A stretch of 31,396 nt of DNA from contig DAOQAY010000012.1 in assembly GCA_035354435.1 (NCBI GenBank), positions 1-31,396 of the forward strand, written 5' to 3'. The notes under the pieces are model-generated. The model was not told the DNA's origin. It was given only the letters and a program-made list of their open reading frames with translations, and made no database searches. Below are positions 16,459 to 24,193 of this stretch, piece by piece; position 1 is the first letter of the stretch; each line of letters starts with the position of its first letter. A program made the translations under genes and the position numbers. The stretch is from JAKLDO01 sp035354435 (GTDB lineage Bacteria > UBP6 > UBA1177).

Positions 16459-17436
16459 TTGGAAAGTAACATTATTCTTTACACAACGGAAGACGGGAAT
16501 ACAGCCGTTGATGTTATGCTTGAAAACGACACTGTGTGGTTGACTCAAAAGCAGATGTCTGAACTTTTTGACAAAAATAGAAAGACAATAACGGAACATA
16601 TAAACAATGTATTTAAAGAAGGTGAACTTGATAAGAATTCAGTATGCCGGAAATTCCAGCATACTGCCGAAGATTATAAAAAATACAACACACAATTTTA
16701 TAATCTTGATGTAATAATTTCAGTCGGTTATCGTGTAAAATCAAATAGAGGTACTCAATTCAGGATATGGGCGAGCAGGATATTAAAAGACTTCCTTGTT
16801 AAAGGATATGCGGTAAATAGAAAAAAACTTGAGATAGAGGTCGAAAAGCGTCTCGAACTTCAGAAAACAATAGCACTTCTTGAAAATACTGTTGTTAATC
16901 AGCAGGTTCAGCTTGATCAGGCAAAAGAGCTGATAAAAGTTGTTTCCGATTTTTCATACGGATTGTCAATTCTTGATGACTACGATCATCAGTCAGTTAA
17001 AATATCGAATGTTACAGAAGGCCGTTGTTATCTTCTTGAATACAACGAAGCCACAATGATAGTTGCCGAAATGGCAAAGAAGTTCAATACTGGTCTTTTT
17101 GGAAATGAAAAAGATGAGAGTTTCAAGGGAGCTTTGGGAAATATTTATCAGACTTTTGATGGAAAAGAGCTTTATCCAAGCATTGAAGAGAAGGCTGCCA
17201 ACCTGCTTTATTTTATCGTCAAAGATCATGCATTTTCTGATGGAAATAAAAGGATTGCAGCGGCAATGTTTATCTACTTTCTCGACAGAAACAGAATTCT
17301 TTATAGCCAAAATGGAACAAAAAGGATCGCGGATAACGCACTTGCTGCAATAACCTTGATGATTGCGGAATCAAAGCCGCAGGACAAGGATATTATTGTG
17401 AAAATAGTGACGAATCTTATAAACCACAAAAATTGA
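16459..17436 (+). CDS. RhuM-Fic/Doc fusion protein
   Basis: A 325-residue fusion. Residues 1 to about 110 match the RhuM (virulence RhuM) N-terminal DNA-binding-like domain: VWLTQKQMSELFDKNRKTI, HINNVFKEGELD, YNLDVIISVGYRVKS, FRIWASRILKDFLVKGY. A coiled-coil-like stretch follows (about 125-170). The C-terminal half is a Fic/Doc domain with H257-A-F-S-D-G-N-K-R265. Fic enzymes usually AMPylate targets; Doc, with lysine in the same motif, phosphorylates EF-Tu. The K264 here favours the Doc-like variety. RhuM and RhuM-Fic genes are common cargo near type I restriction systems. No Phd-like antitoxin is visible on either side. I chose TTG 16459 because GGGGAG (16447-16452) lies 6 nt upstream; the TTG at 16438 has no site. 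Confidence 0.85.
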   Translation: MESNIILYTTEDGNTAVDVMLENDTVWLTQKQMSELFDKNRKTITEHINNVFKEGELDKNSVCRKFQHTAEDYKKYNTQFYNLDVIISVGYRVKSNRGTQFRIWASRILKDFLVKGYAVNRKKLEIEVEKRLELQKTIALLENTVVNQQVQLDQAKELIKVVSDFSYGLSILDDYDHQSVKISNVTEGRCYLLEYNEATMIVAEMAKKFNTGLFGNEKDESFKGALGNIYQTFDGKELYPSIEEKAANLLYFIVKDHAFSDGNKRIAAAMFIYFLDRNRILYSQNGTKRIADNALAAITLMIAESKPQDKDIIVKIVTNLINHKN

Positions 17437-17502
17437 AAAATAATCAGTTTGGTGTTAAGTTCCCGTAAGTTGTTTATTTAAAATCAGAAATATGAGGATT
17501 CT

Positions 17503-18351
17503 ATGCTCGAAAAACTAAGTCAGGCAGCTGAATTTATTAAGAAAAAAGTGAATGCCGGCGGTTTTAAAATGCCTGTGCTCGCAGTGACTCTGGGAAGCGG
17601 TCTAGGTTCTTTTGCGGAAAAATCGGTAAAACTGCTGACAATCCCGTATAATGAAATACCTAATTTTCCAAATTCCACGGTTGAAGGTCACAAAGGGCGG
17701 CTGATACTTGCTCAAGATCCCAAGTCTTTGAATACATTCTGGATCATGCAGGGAAGAGTCCACTATTATGAAGGGTATTCGATGAATGAAGTGGTTTTCC
17801 CGATAAGAGTGCTGATACTTCTTGGAATAAAGAAATTCGTTGTCACAAATGCGGCAGGCGGAATCAACCGTAATTTTGAAGCGGGTGACTTCATGATTAT
17901 CAAAGATCACATAAACATGATGGGCGACAATCCGCTTATCGGCAGAAATCTAAGTGTTTTCGGGACAAGATTCCCCGATATGACCACCGCATACAGCAGA
18001 AAAATGAGCATGCTTATCCAGAAATCGGCGATGGAACTTTCAATTCCGGTAAAAGAAGGTGTATATCTTGCTCTCAGCGGGCCTACATTTGAAACTCCCG
18101 CAGAAGTAAGAATGGTCGAGATTCTTGGCGGTGATGCAGTCGGAATGTCAACAGTTCCAGAAGTTATTGCCGCAAAACACGCAGGAATTGAAGTCGCAGG
18201 AATAAGTTTTATCTCCAACAAGGCGGCAGGAATGTCCGGCGGACCGTTGACTCATGAAGAAGTGAGTGAAAATGCGGCAATGATAGAAGAAAAGTTCGGC
18301 AGACTGATGGAACGGTTTCTGTCACTGATCCTAGAGGATAAGGATGGATAG
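17503..18351 (+). CDS. Purine nucleoside phosphorylase (trimeric type)
   Basis: A 282-residue cytoplasmic enzyme that splits purine (deoxy)nucleosides with phosphate to free base and (deoxy)ribose-1-phosphate. Signatures are the phosphate loop GSGLGS, H87-Y-Y-E-G-Y, VTNAAGGIN, GPTFETPAE (E197 in the base site) and SNKAAG (N239, the 6-oxopurine specificity asparagine). The length and these residues identify the mammalian/PunA-like trimeric class rather than hexameric DeoD. The ATG has GAGGAT about 5 nt upstream. Its 3' end overlaps the cytidine deaminase gene by 8 nt, a compact nucleoside salvage pair. The 66-bp gap upstream has no convincing promoter. Confidence 0.95.
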   Translation: MLEKLSQAAEFIKKKVNAGGFKMPVLAVTLGSGLGSFAEKSVKLLTIPYNEIPNFPNSTVEGHKGRLILAQDPKSLNTFWIMQGRVHYYEGYSMNEVVFPIRVLILLGIKKFVVTNAAGGINRNFEAGDFMIIKDHINMMGDNPLIGRNLSVFGTRFPDMTTAYSRKMSMLIQKSAMELSIPVKEGVYLALSGPTFETPAEVRMVEILGGDAVGMSTVPEVIAAKHAGIEVAGISFISNKAAGMSGGPLTHEEVSENAAMIEEKFGRLMERFLSLILEDKDG

Positions 18352-18742
18352 AAAAATAGTTGAAACTGCTGTAAAAAAGGCAGTAGAAATAAGAGATAAT
18401 GCCTATGCTCCGTATTCAAAGTTTAAAGTGGGTGCTGTTGTTATCACCGGAAGCGGCGAATTGTTTGCCGGAGTCAATATCGAAAACTCGTCGTTCGGAG
18501 CGACGGTATGTGCTGAAAGAATTGCACTTTTCTCAGCTGTGACACAGGGAAAGCATGATATTGAAGCAGTTGTAATTGCTTCAGAGCTCAAGGGAAAAGC
18601 AGTATTTCCATGCGGAATGTGCCGTCAGGTGCTTGCCGATTTCAATCCTGAAATGCGAGTCATTCTTGTCAATGCTGTAACTCAGAAAATTGAAAAGGAA
18701 GCGCTCCTTTCAGAGATATTTCCGGATCATTTCACTTTCTGA
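18344..18742 (+). CDS. cdd: Cytidine deaminase
   Basis: A 132-residue homotetrameric-type cytidine deaminase (cytidine or deoxycytidine to uridine). Zinc ligands are C56 in TVCAERIALF, with the general base E58, and C90/C93 in PCGMCRQVL. The N-terminal APYSKFKVGA and FAGVNIENSS segments form the substrate site. The length is normal for the family. It overlaps the purine nucleoside phosphorylase stop by 8 nt and is followed 3 nt later by the radical SAM gene. All catalytic residues are present. Confidence 0.97.
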   Translation: MDRKIVETAVKKAVEIRDNAYAPYSKFKVGAVVITGSGELFAGVNIENSSFGATVCAERIALFSAVTQGKHDIEAVVIASELKGKAVFPCGMCRQVLADFNPEMRVILVNAVTQKIEKEALLSEIFPDHFTF

Positions 18743-18744
18743 TC

Positions 18745-20013
18745 ATGAAAATTCTTGCAATAAATCCTCCCGTTGAAGATTTCACGGCGTACAACCTGTG
18801 GGCGATGCCGCTTGGACTTTTCAGAATCATGGAGCATTATCAGAAACTTGGAAATGAAGTGACCTATCTTGACCTTCTTGACGGTGAATATGCAGGAAGT
18901 GAAGGGGCAATTCAGCCAGTTTTCAGATCGTGGGGGAGACATTCATACTGGAAAAGAGATATCCCCAAACCGCCTGAAATTAAATTTGTTCCGAGAAAAT
19001 ATAACAGGTTCGGTGCGACGGATGCTAAAATTGAGCAACTCCTGAAAAATGTCGATTCCCCAGACCTGATATTGATTTCAACAGGAATGACATATTGGTA
19101 CAGGCCTGTTTTGCAACTTATTGATATGATTAAAATAAAATTTAGAAATGTGCCTATAGAGATTGGTGGAATATCGGCAACTTTGATGCCGGAGTTTTTT
19201 AAATCAGAAGGTGTCAAAGTGATAAATGGAAAATATCCGGTAAGTGACGGAATTACCGGTACTGATAATCCGTTTGTCAATGATCTGAAATTTTTTCCGG
19301 TAAATTTAATCGAAGGCTGTCCTAACAGATGTGCATACTGTTCGAGTGTGATTTTCAATCCTAAAGTAAAGATAAAGAATATAGAAAATCAAGCGGAGTT
19401 TCTCAAAAACTGGAATAAAATTACAGGCTTGAACGATGTTGCTTTCTATGATGATGCACTGCTTTTAAATAAAGGATCATATCTCATTGATTTTCTTGAG
19501 AGATTGCCCGTCGGGAAATTCAGGTTCCACACCCCAAACGGTCTGCATCTTAAAGAAGTTGATGAAAATTTATGCAAGGTGTTGAAAAAACATGACTTTC
19601 CGCAACTCAGGTTCGGTTTTGAGACTGCATTCACAAGATTTGACAGTAAGACCGATATCGATCAGCTCAAAGAAAAGGTCGAAATGTTGCGAAGTGCCGG
19701 TTTTGCCGGTGAACAGATGGGTGTGTATCTTCTGTGCGGACTTCCCGGTCAGACAGTTGAAGAAGTTGATAAAACCATTGAAATTGTTGCTAAAATAGGT
19801 GCAAGACCATATCTGAGTGAATTCTCGCCTGTTCCGGGAACTTTGCTTTATGGATCGCATTTAAAAGAAAGTCTGCTTGATTTTGATACTGAACCGTTGT
19901 TTCAGAATAATTCTGTATCAGCGTGGAGAAGTCCCGTGTTCAATACTTCAGCAATGTCAGAATTGAAGTTGAAACTTGCAAAAATGTATAGTATGATGCC
20001 AGGCATTAATTGA
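18745..20013 (+). CDS. B12-binding-domain-like radical SAM protein
   Basis: A 422-residue protein. Residues 1 to about 165 resemble a cobalamin-binding Rossmann domain (start MKILAINPPVEDF; later DLILISTGMTYWY and IEIGGISATLMPE). The expected D-x-H-x-x-G lower-ligand motif is not obvious, so B12 may not be bound base-off. The radical SAM core begins with C192-P-N-R-C196-A-Y-C199, the C-x3-C-x2-C that holds the SAM [4Fe-4S] cluster. AFYDDALLLNK and LRFGFETAF follow, and LLCGLPGQTVEEV closes the barrel. Related proteins carry out methylations, cyclisations or rearrangements; the substrate is unknown. The gene starts 3 nt after cdd, so it is in the same transcript, although no functional link is evident. 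Confidence 0.88.
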   Translation: MKILAINPPVEDFTAYNLWAMPLGLFRIMEHYQKLGNEVTYLDLLDGEYAGSEGAIQPVFRSWGRHSYWKRDIPKPPEIKFVPRKYNRFGATDAKIEQLLKNVDSPDLILISTGMTYWYRPVLQLIDMIKIKFRNVPIEIGGISATLMPEFFKSEGVKVINGKYPVSDGITGTDNPFVNDLKFFPVNLIEGCPNRCAYCSSVIFNPKVKIKNIENQAEFLKNWNKITGLNDVAFYDDALLLNKGSYLIDFLERLPVGKFRFHTPNGLHLKEVDENLCKVLKKHDFPQLRFGFETAFTRFDSKTDIDQLKEKVEMLRSAGFAGEQMGVYLLCGLPGQTVEEVDKTIEIVAKIGARPYLSEFSPVPGTLLYGSHLKESLLDFDTEPLFQNNSVSAWRSPVFNTSAMSELKLKLAKMYSMMPGIN

Positions 20014-20022
20014 GAGGTTGTT

Positions 20023-20388
20023 TTGAATAGTACAGTCGATGAAAACATTGTTGATGTTAAAGTCCTGATGATGTCAACAGATAACGACAATGCGTGGGCG
20101 GCAGAACTCTTTGAACTTTTTCTGAAGGATACCGGCTCCCGAATAGACGCAATTGAAAAAGCCATGAACAGCGGTGAATACAAAGATCTGACAATACATT
20201 TTCATACTGTGAAAGGTTCATCGGCAAGTATCGGTGCAATAAAAATCAGGCAGTGTGCTTTAGAAATGGAGAGTATGTGCAAGGTTGGACAGTTTGATGC
20301 TGTTAAAGATAAAATGCCTGAATTAAAAGAAGAATTTGGTAAAGTGATGATGTTTTTCAAACAGAATTTCGACAAGGTGCCTCAATGA
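20023..20388 (+). CDS. Stand-alone Hpt (histidine phosphotransfer) protein
   Basis: A 121-residue four-helix Hpt domain. The phospho-accepting histidine is H61 in H-F-H-T-V-K-G-S-S, followed by the A-S-I-G-A helix, matching the H-x-x-K-G-x-x-x-x-x-G-A pattern of multistep phosphorelay proteins. The preceding helix AAELFELFLKDTGSRIDAI is also typical. No sensor kinase or response regulator is in the window, so partners lie elsewhere. It starts with TTG after GAGAGG (20012-20017). Its stop overlaps the next start by 4 nt (ATGA), coupling it to the YbhN-like membrane protein. Confidence 0.88.
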   Translation: MNSTVDENIVDVKVLMMSTDNDNAWAAELFELFLKDTGSRIDAIEKAMNSGEYKDLTIHFHTVKGSSASIGAIKIRQCALEMESMCKVGQFDAVKDKMPELKEEFGKVMMFFKQNFDKVPQ

Positions 20389-21362
20389 AGAATTATAATT
20401 ATAAAGTTCTTGCCGGATTTCTGATCACAATAGTCCTTTTCATTTTCCTGCTTCGGGATCTCGATTTCGAACTCTTTTTCGATTATGTCTTTCATGGTAA
20501 CATATTGCTGATACTTCTTGGTATCGTAATTTATCTCAGTTCATTTATTGTGAGAGGACTCCGCTGGAAAATCCTTTTAAAGCATTTTAAGGATTTTGAA
20601 CTTCGTGAACTTACTATGCTTACAATTTCAGGCTATGCAGTAAACAATATTTTTCCTGTCAGAATAGGTGAATTTACAAGAGCATGGATAACCGGAAATC
20701 GTAACGGTGTAAGCAGGACTTCAGTACTGGCTTCGATTTTTGTTGAAAGAATATTTGACGGTCTTACAATCGCACTGATTTTATCCATAACTTTATTTTT
20801 TTATCCTTTCCCGGGGAATGTAAAGACTCTCGCATATATGGCTTCTGCAATGTTTGCTCTTCTTTTTCTTTTCGTGCTTCTTGGCACATTCTCTGACAAA
20901 CCATTAAAAACACTATTGTTTTTCAGAAAGAAACTGCCAAAATTCACGGCTTTCTTTTTTGATGTCGCTGAGAAATTTCTCAAAGGTGCTTCATCGCTTG
21001 ACTCTCCTAAGCAGATATTTTCCGTTACATTGCTGAGCATGCTTGTCTGGGCTATTGAGCTTTCAGTATATATTCTGATCTCTTTTGCGTTCGGTATTAA
21101 TATTCCGGTTCCGGGTTATCTTTTTATGCTTTGCGCTGCAAATCTCGGAATGCTTGCGGCTCCGACTCCCGGAGGACTCGGCGTTTTTCAGGCGGCGATA
21201 GTCTATGCTTTAAAGTCATTTTCGATACTGTACGAAAAAAGAATGGCGGTTGCAATAGTTCTTCACATGTCCCACATAATTCCGGTAACTATTATCGGTC
21301 TGGTCTGGCTCTACAAAAATCATATTTCCATATCTTCCGGTCAGAACGATAAAGATTGTTGA
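20385..21362 (+). CDS. YbhN/UPF0104 family membrane protein (LPG synthase TM-like)
   Basis: A 325-residue integral membrane protein with roughly eight TM segments. It corresponds to the flippase-like half of MprF lysylphosphatidylglycerol synthase without the cytoplasmic synthase half. Family signatures are visible: RGLRWKILL (about 57-65), NNIFPVRIGEFTRAW (about 87-101), FVERIFDGLTIA (about 118-129) and PTPGGLGVFQAA near 262-273. Such stand-alone proteins are thought to move lipids or glycolipids between leaflets. It is co-translated with the Hpt gene. It converges on the minus-strand lipoprotein gene with only 10 bp between stops, so no room for a conventional terminator is visible. Confidence 0.9.
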   Translation: MKNYNYKVLAGFLITIVLFIFLLRDLDFELFFDYVFHGNILLILLGIVIYLSSFIVRGLRWKILLKHFKDFELRELTMLTISGYAVNNIFPVRIGEFTRAWITGNRNGVSRTSVLASIFVERIFDGLTIALILSITLFFYPFPGNVKTLAYMASAMFALLFLFVLLGTFSDKPLKTLLFFRKKLPKFTAFFFDVAEKFLKGASSLDSPKQIFSVTLLSMLVWAIELSVYILISFAFGINIPVPGYLFMLCAANLGMLAAPTPGGLGVFQAAIVYALKSFSILYEKRMAVAIVLHMSHIIPVTIIGLVWLYKNHISISSGQNDKDC

Positions 21363-21372
21363 AATTATTGAT

Positions 21373-21927
21373 TTATTTCACGCAGCGGTAGTAATTCCAG
21401 CCAGTTTGACTGTCGCAGAATATGCTCGCATTATTGAAAGCCACGCCGCATGCACTTTCTGTGTCTCCATCTTTTGATGATGAAGACCAGAGCCACTCGA
21501 TGTCTCCGAATACTGAATATCCGTCAACTGTCGTTGTGCAGAAACAGTCTGCAATACAGTCATTTGAAAGGCATCCTTCTGTAAACTGGCAGCTTCCGCC
21601 GGTTTTAGTTTTATCACAACCGTCAACAAGTCCTCTCAATTCAGCAATAGTCGGCAGTCTTCCGCCGAGACTGGCACAGTTTTCTTTTGCTTTTGACCAG
21701 ACAATCTTTTCAGATGAAATATCTGTCCATTTCAAACCGTTCTGTTCATGGCAGAATTTGTCAGATGCAGGGCATCCGTCTGATGCTTCATCGTCAGATA
21801 AAATCTCATTGTCGGCAGCAGCTGTATCAGAATCATTTACTGTATTATCTGCTTCTTCTCCACCGCAAGCCGTCAGCAAAGATCCCAAAAGAGAAACGGT
21901 CATCATTAAATTCAATACTTTTTTCAT
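21373..21927 (-). CDS. DUF1566-like lipoprotein
   Basis: A 184-residue lipoprotein, the only minus-strand gene. A type II signal peptide ends in the lipobox L-L-T-A-C21. An acidic Asp/Ala/Ser-rich linker (about 22-50) follows. The C-terminal module contains GLKWTDIS, a W-x-x-A-x-x-x-C-x-x-L-G-G-R-L-P-T-x-x-E-L core and a closing W-L-W-S-S-S, the pattern of DUF1566/Lcl-type, FGE/lectin-like surface domains. Ten cysteines in the module suggest disulphides outside the cytoplasm. The ATG has GGAGTG upstream on the minus strand. Its role is probably surface binding; no ligand can be named. Related Asp-rich lipoproteins occur in multiple copies in some deltaproteobacterial-type genomes. Confidence 0.8.
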   Translation of the reverse strand: MKKVLNLMMTVSLLGSLLTACGGEEADNTVNDSDTAAADNEILSDDEASDGCPASDKFCHEQNGLKWTDISSEKIVWSKAKENCASLGGRLPTIAELRGLVDGCDKTKTGGSCQFTEGCLSNDCIADCFCTTTVDGYSVFGDIEWLWSSSSKDGDTESACGVAFNNASIFCDSQTGWNYYRCVK

Positions 21928-21981
21928 AATTTACACTCCATTGTCAATAGTAAAAATCAATTAAAAAAGATCAGTACGGTG

Positions 21982-22009
21982 AAAATAATGTTTTGTCTTT
22001 TGATGTCAA
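21982..22009 (-). promoter_or_regulatory. Putative promoter of the minus-strand lipoprotein gene
   Basis: On the minus strand a consensus TTGACA (+ strand 22004-22009) is followed after 16 bp by TATTTT (+ strand 21982-21987). Transcription would start near 21975, about 48 nt before the ATG. Confidence 0.45.
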
Positions 22010-22035
22010 TTTTTTAACCCCTAAAAATTTGATTA

Positions 22036-22041
22036 TATAAT
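22036..22041 (+). promoter_or_regulatory. Putative -10 box for the 22101-31396 operon
   Basis: A perfect TATAAT lies 60 bp upstream of the first ATG of the seven-gene run. The matching -35 (around TTTAAC, 22013-22018) is poor, so either the promoter is weak or an activator helps. It lies in the 173-bp divergent gap shared with the lipoprotein promoter. Confidence 0.4.
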
Positions 22042-22100
22042 GTTTTAAGACTAGTATGTTGCGTTTAATAAGGTCCGATGAATTTTGCTGAGAGGTTTCT

Positions 22101-23015
22101 ATGAATCCGGTTTTCAGGTATTTATGCTGTTTGGTGGTAATGATGTCAGTAACTTCCTGTATTGCGCTCAAAAAGGATGTTGATGCTGCAAAGGTCGAAA
22201 ATAATGAAAAAATTAAAATTGTTGAGGATTATCTGAAAGAAGAGATAACAAAGATAAATAAAAGGCTTGATGATATCGAAAAAGCTCTTCAGGACGAAAA
22301 GAGCGCATCAGACAACAAGATGAGTCTTTCTTTTTCAACACTTGATGAACTGAAGTCGACGATCAAAGACCTGAACAGCAGGATCGATATGTTTGATGTA
22401 AAGACTCAGAAAGGAGGAGTGTCATCGGAAAAAGTTCTTGAACTTGAAAAAAGACTTGTTAAATATGAGGAAGAGAACGAGAAGCTCAAAAAAGATATGC
22501 AGATACAGATGGAAGATCTCAAACCTGTCGAAAATATGACAGTGACAAAAAGCGGTTCTGTAAAACTGCCTGATAATGAAGAGAAAAGTTACAACCAGCT
22601 TGTCGATTTTACAAAAAGCGCTACTGATGGAGAAACTGCAAGAAAAGGCTGGGAAGTCTATTCGCAGAAGTTTCCAAAAGGACGGAGATGTGATGTTGTT
22701 TACTGGACAGGCGAAAGCTATTTTCTCGATAAGTCATATAACAATGCTATCCAGTCTTTCCAGAGAATAGAAGCCGAATTTGAGAGCTGTGCCAAACTTG
22801 AATCAAGCTATATCAAGACAGCATTTTCTCTTTTTTATATCGGAAAAGCTGATGTCGCATCAAAAGTGCTTGATGCTGTCGCTATAAAATTTCCCAAGTC
22901 GGCGTTTCCAGATCAGATAAAAGAGCTCAAGAAGCTGATAAGCGATAAAAAGACGAAGTCGAAACCGGCAAAAAAAAATAATAAAAACGATACCAAAAAA
23001 GGTGGAAAGAAATGA
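22101..23015 (+). CDS. CpoB/YbgF-like TPR lipoprotein
   Basis: A 304-residue protein with a type II signal peptide and lipobox V-T-S-C20. A long coiled coil covers about residues 25-140 (heptad-like K-I-N-K-R-L-D-D-I-E and L-E-K-R-L). A TPR region (about 160-275) has YNQLVDFTKS, GESYFLDKSYNNAIQSF and FSLFYIGKADVASKVLD. The lysine-rich tail is K-x-K-x-K. Coiled coil plus C-terminal TPRs is the plan of CpoB (YbgF), which works with the Tol-Pal system in coordinating outer-membrane constriction. CpoB itself is periplasmic and not a lipoprotein in E. coli. No tol/pal genes are adjacent here, so the exact role is open. The ATG has GAGAGG 5 nt upstream. Overlaps the next gene by 4 nt. Confidence 0.75.
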   Translation: MNPVFRYLCCLVVMMSVTSCIALKKDVDAAKVENNEKIKIVEDYLKEEITKINKRLDDIEKALQDEKSASDNKMSLSFSTLDELKSTIKDLNSRIDMFDVKTQKGGVSSEKVLELEKRLVKYEEENEKLKKDMQIQMEDLKPVENMTVTKSGSVKLPDNEEKSYNQLVDFTKSATDGETARKGWEVYSQKFPKGRRCDVVYWTGESYFLDKSYNNAIQSFQRIEAEFESCAKLESSYIKTAFSLFYIGKADVASKVLDAVAIKFPKSAFPDQIKELKKLISDKKTKSKPAKKNNKNDTKKGGKK

Positions 23016-24193
23016 AATCGTTCATAAAATTCAATGTCATTGCAATACTGCTGCTGTTTCTGGCAGTATCCTGTGAAACCTCAACTGATCTTGTCGTTCC
23101 GCCGGAGGATTCGGTCAACAGAGTTACCGACTTCTACATATTTAAAGACGGAAAGACTTTTATGTATCTGAGCAGCAATCTCAACAGAAAGTACGATTTC
23201 GGCAATCTTGTGCTTATGGAGATCGATGATGACGGTGATCCGGTCTTTCTCAGCTCGAAGATAGTTCCGTCGCTTACAGGAAAAATGGCGGTAAGCGCTG
23301 ATGAAGATATGGTATATGTCACAACAAGAGATTATAACGGTATTGTCAGATTAAAAATAAGTGGAAAATCAGGTAGTTACAGGTTAAGTTACATCGATGA
23401 TACAAACGGTTTCATTCCGTCCGTTCTGAAAACAAAAAAAGAACCTTATGCACTTGCGTTCAATTCTGACGGCACCAGGCTTCTTGTGACGCACCTTTTA
23501 AACGGTGAAGTTTCAGCATTCGATCTTGAGAACTGGGAAGGGATGGTAACTGAAGATACAAGTTCAGGCATAACGGACATTACATTTGATCCGAATTCTG
23601 GATATTATCTCGCTTCACACAAAACTTCAGGGACAATAACAGCGATTGAGGTTGATGAATCATTGAGCGGAATGAATGTAGGAACAATAGAGATAGACCT
23701 TGATATTCCGACAGAAGGCATTGATATCAGATCTATTGAGGCTTCAACTGACGGAGAATCTGTATATGCGGCTTTCAGAAACAATACTGATGACACTGAT
23801 ATTGATTCTGCACCGCAGCTTTTGAAGTTCAGACTTACAGGAAGTAAGTATAAAACCGGTGAAATACTTGAAACTATTCCTTTGAACGGAACTCTTGGCG
23901 AACTGACTGTTTTTCCATATACCACAGGAAGTGAAGATAACGAATATAAAGGTGAACTGGTCTTTGTCGCATTATCAAGCGAAGGTAAGGTTGCTATTGT
24001 TGATTCCGGCAAAAATGAAGTGATTGATGAGATAGAAATTGATGATTGCGAACCTTATCAGGTGCAGTCAAGAGCATTCGATAACCTTACAGGTATGCTG
24101 CTTGTGTCATGCTTTATTCAGGACAAAGTCGTTATTTACAACATCGATCTTTCCCAAGAGAGTTTTTACAAGGTGCTGGGGGTGATAGAATGA
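23012..24193 (+). CDS. Beta-propeller lipoprotein (YVTN/NHL-like)
   Basis: A 393-residue lipoprotein with lipobox L-A-V-S-C21. The remainder is built of repeated four-stranded units of about 45 residues with recurring phrases such as M-A-V-S-A-D-E-D-M-V-Y-V, L-A-F-N-S-D-G-T-R-L-L-V-T, S-T-D-G-E-S-V-Y-A-A and V-A-I-V-D-S-G-K-N-E-V. This is the pattern of YVTN or lactonase-like beta-propellers, here probably seven blades. Such outer-membrane propellers usually bind ligands or partner proteins rather than catalyse. Starts in ATGA overlap with the CpoB-like gene and ends in ATGA overlap with the next lipoprotein, so the three are probably made together. Confidence 0.8.
   Translation: MKSFIKFNVIAILLLFLAVSCETSTDLVVPPEDSVNRVTDFYIFKDGKTFMYLSSNLNRKYDFGNLVLMEIDDDGDPVFLSSKIVPSLTGKMAVSADEDMVYVTTRDYNGIVRLKISGKSGSYRLSYIDDTNGFIPSVLKTKKEPYALAFNSDGTRLLVTHLLNGEVSAFDLENWEGMVTEDTSSGITDITFDPNSGYYLASHKTSGTITAIEVDESLSGMNVGTIEIDLDIPTEGIDIRSIEASTDGESVYAAFRNNTDDTDIDSAPQLLKFRLTGSKYKTGEILETIPLNGTLGELTVFPYTTGSEDNEYKGELVFVALSSEGKVAIVDSGKNEVIDEIEIDDCEPYQVQSRAFDNLTGMLLVSCFIQDKVVIYNIDLSQESFYKVLGVIE

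Noticed and set aside
21422..21964. 180-codon plus-strand open frame opposite the DUF1566-like lipoprotein
   Set aside because: The minus-strand frame has a signal peptide, lipobox, SD and domain pattern; this one has none.
24109..24189. Upstream in-frame start for the 668-residue lipoprotein
   Set aside because: Would place the lipobox at residue 49 and deeply overlap the propeller gene; the ATGA start at 24190 fits the signal peptide.
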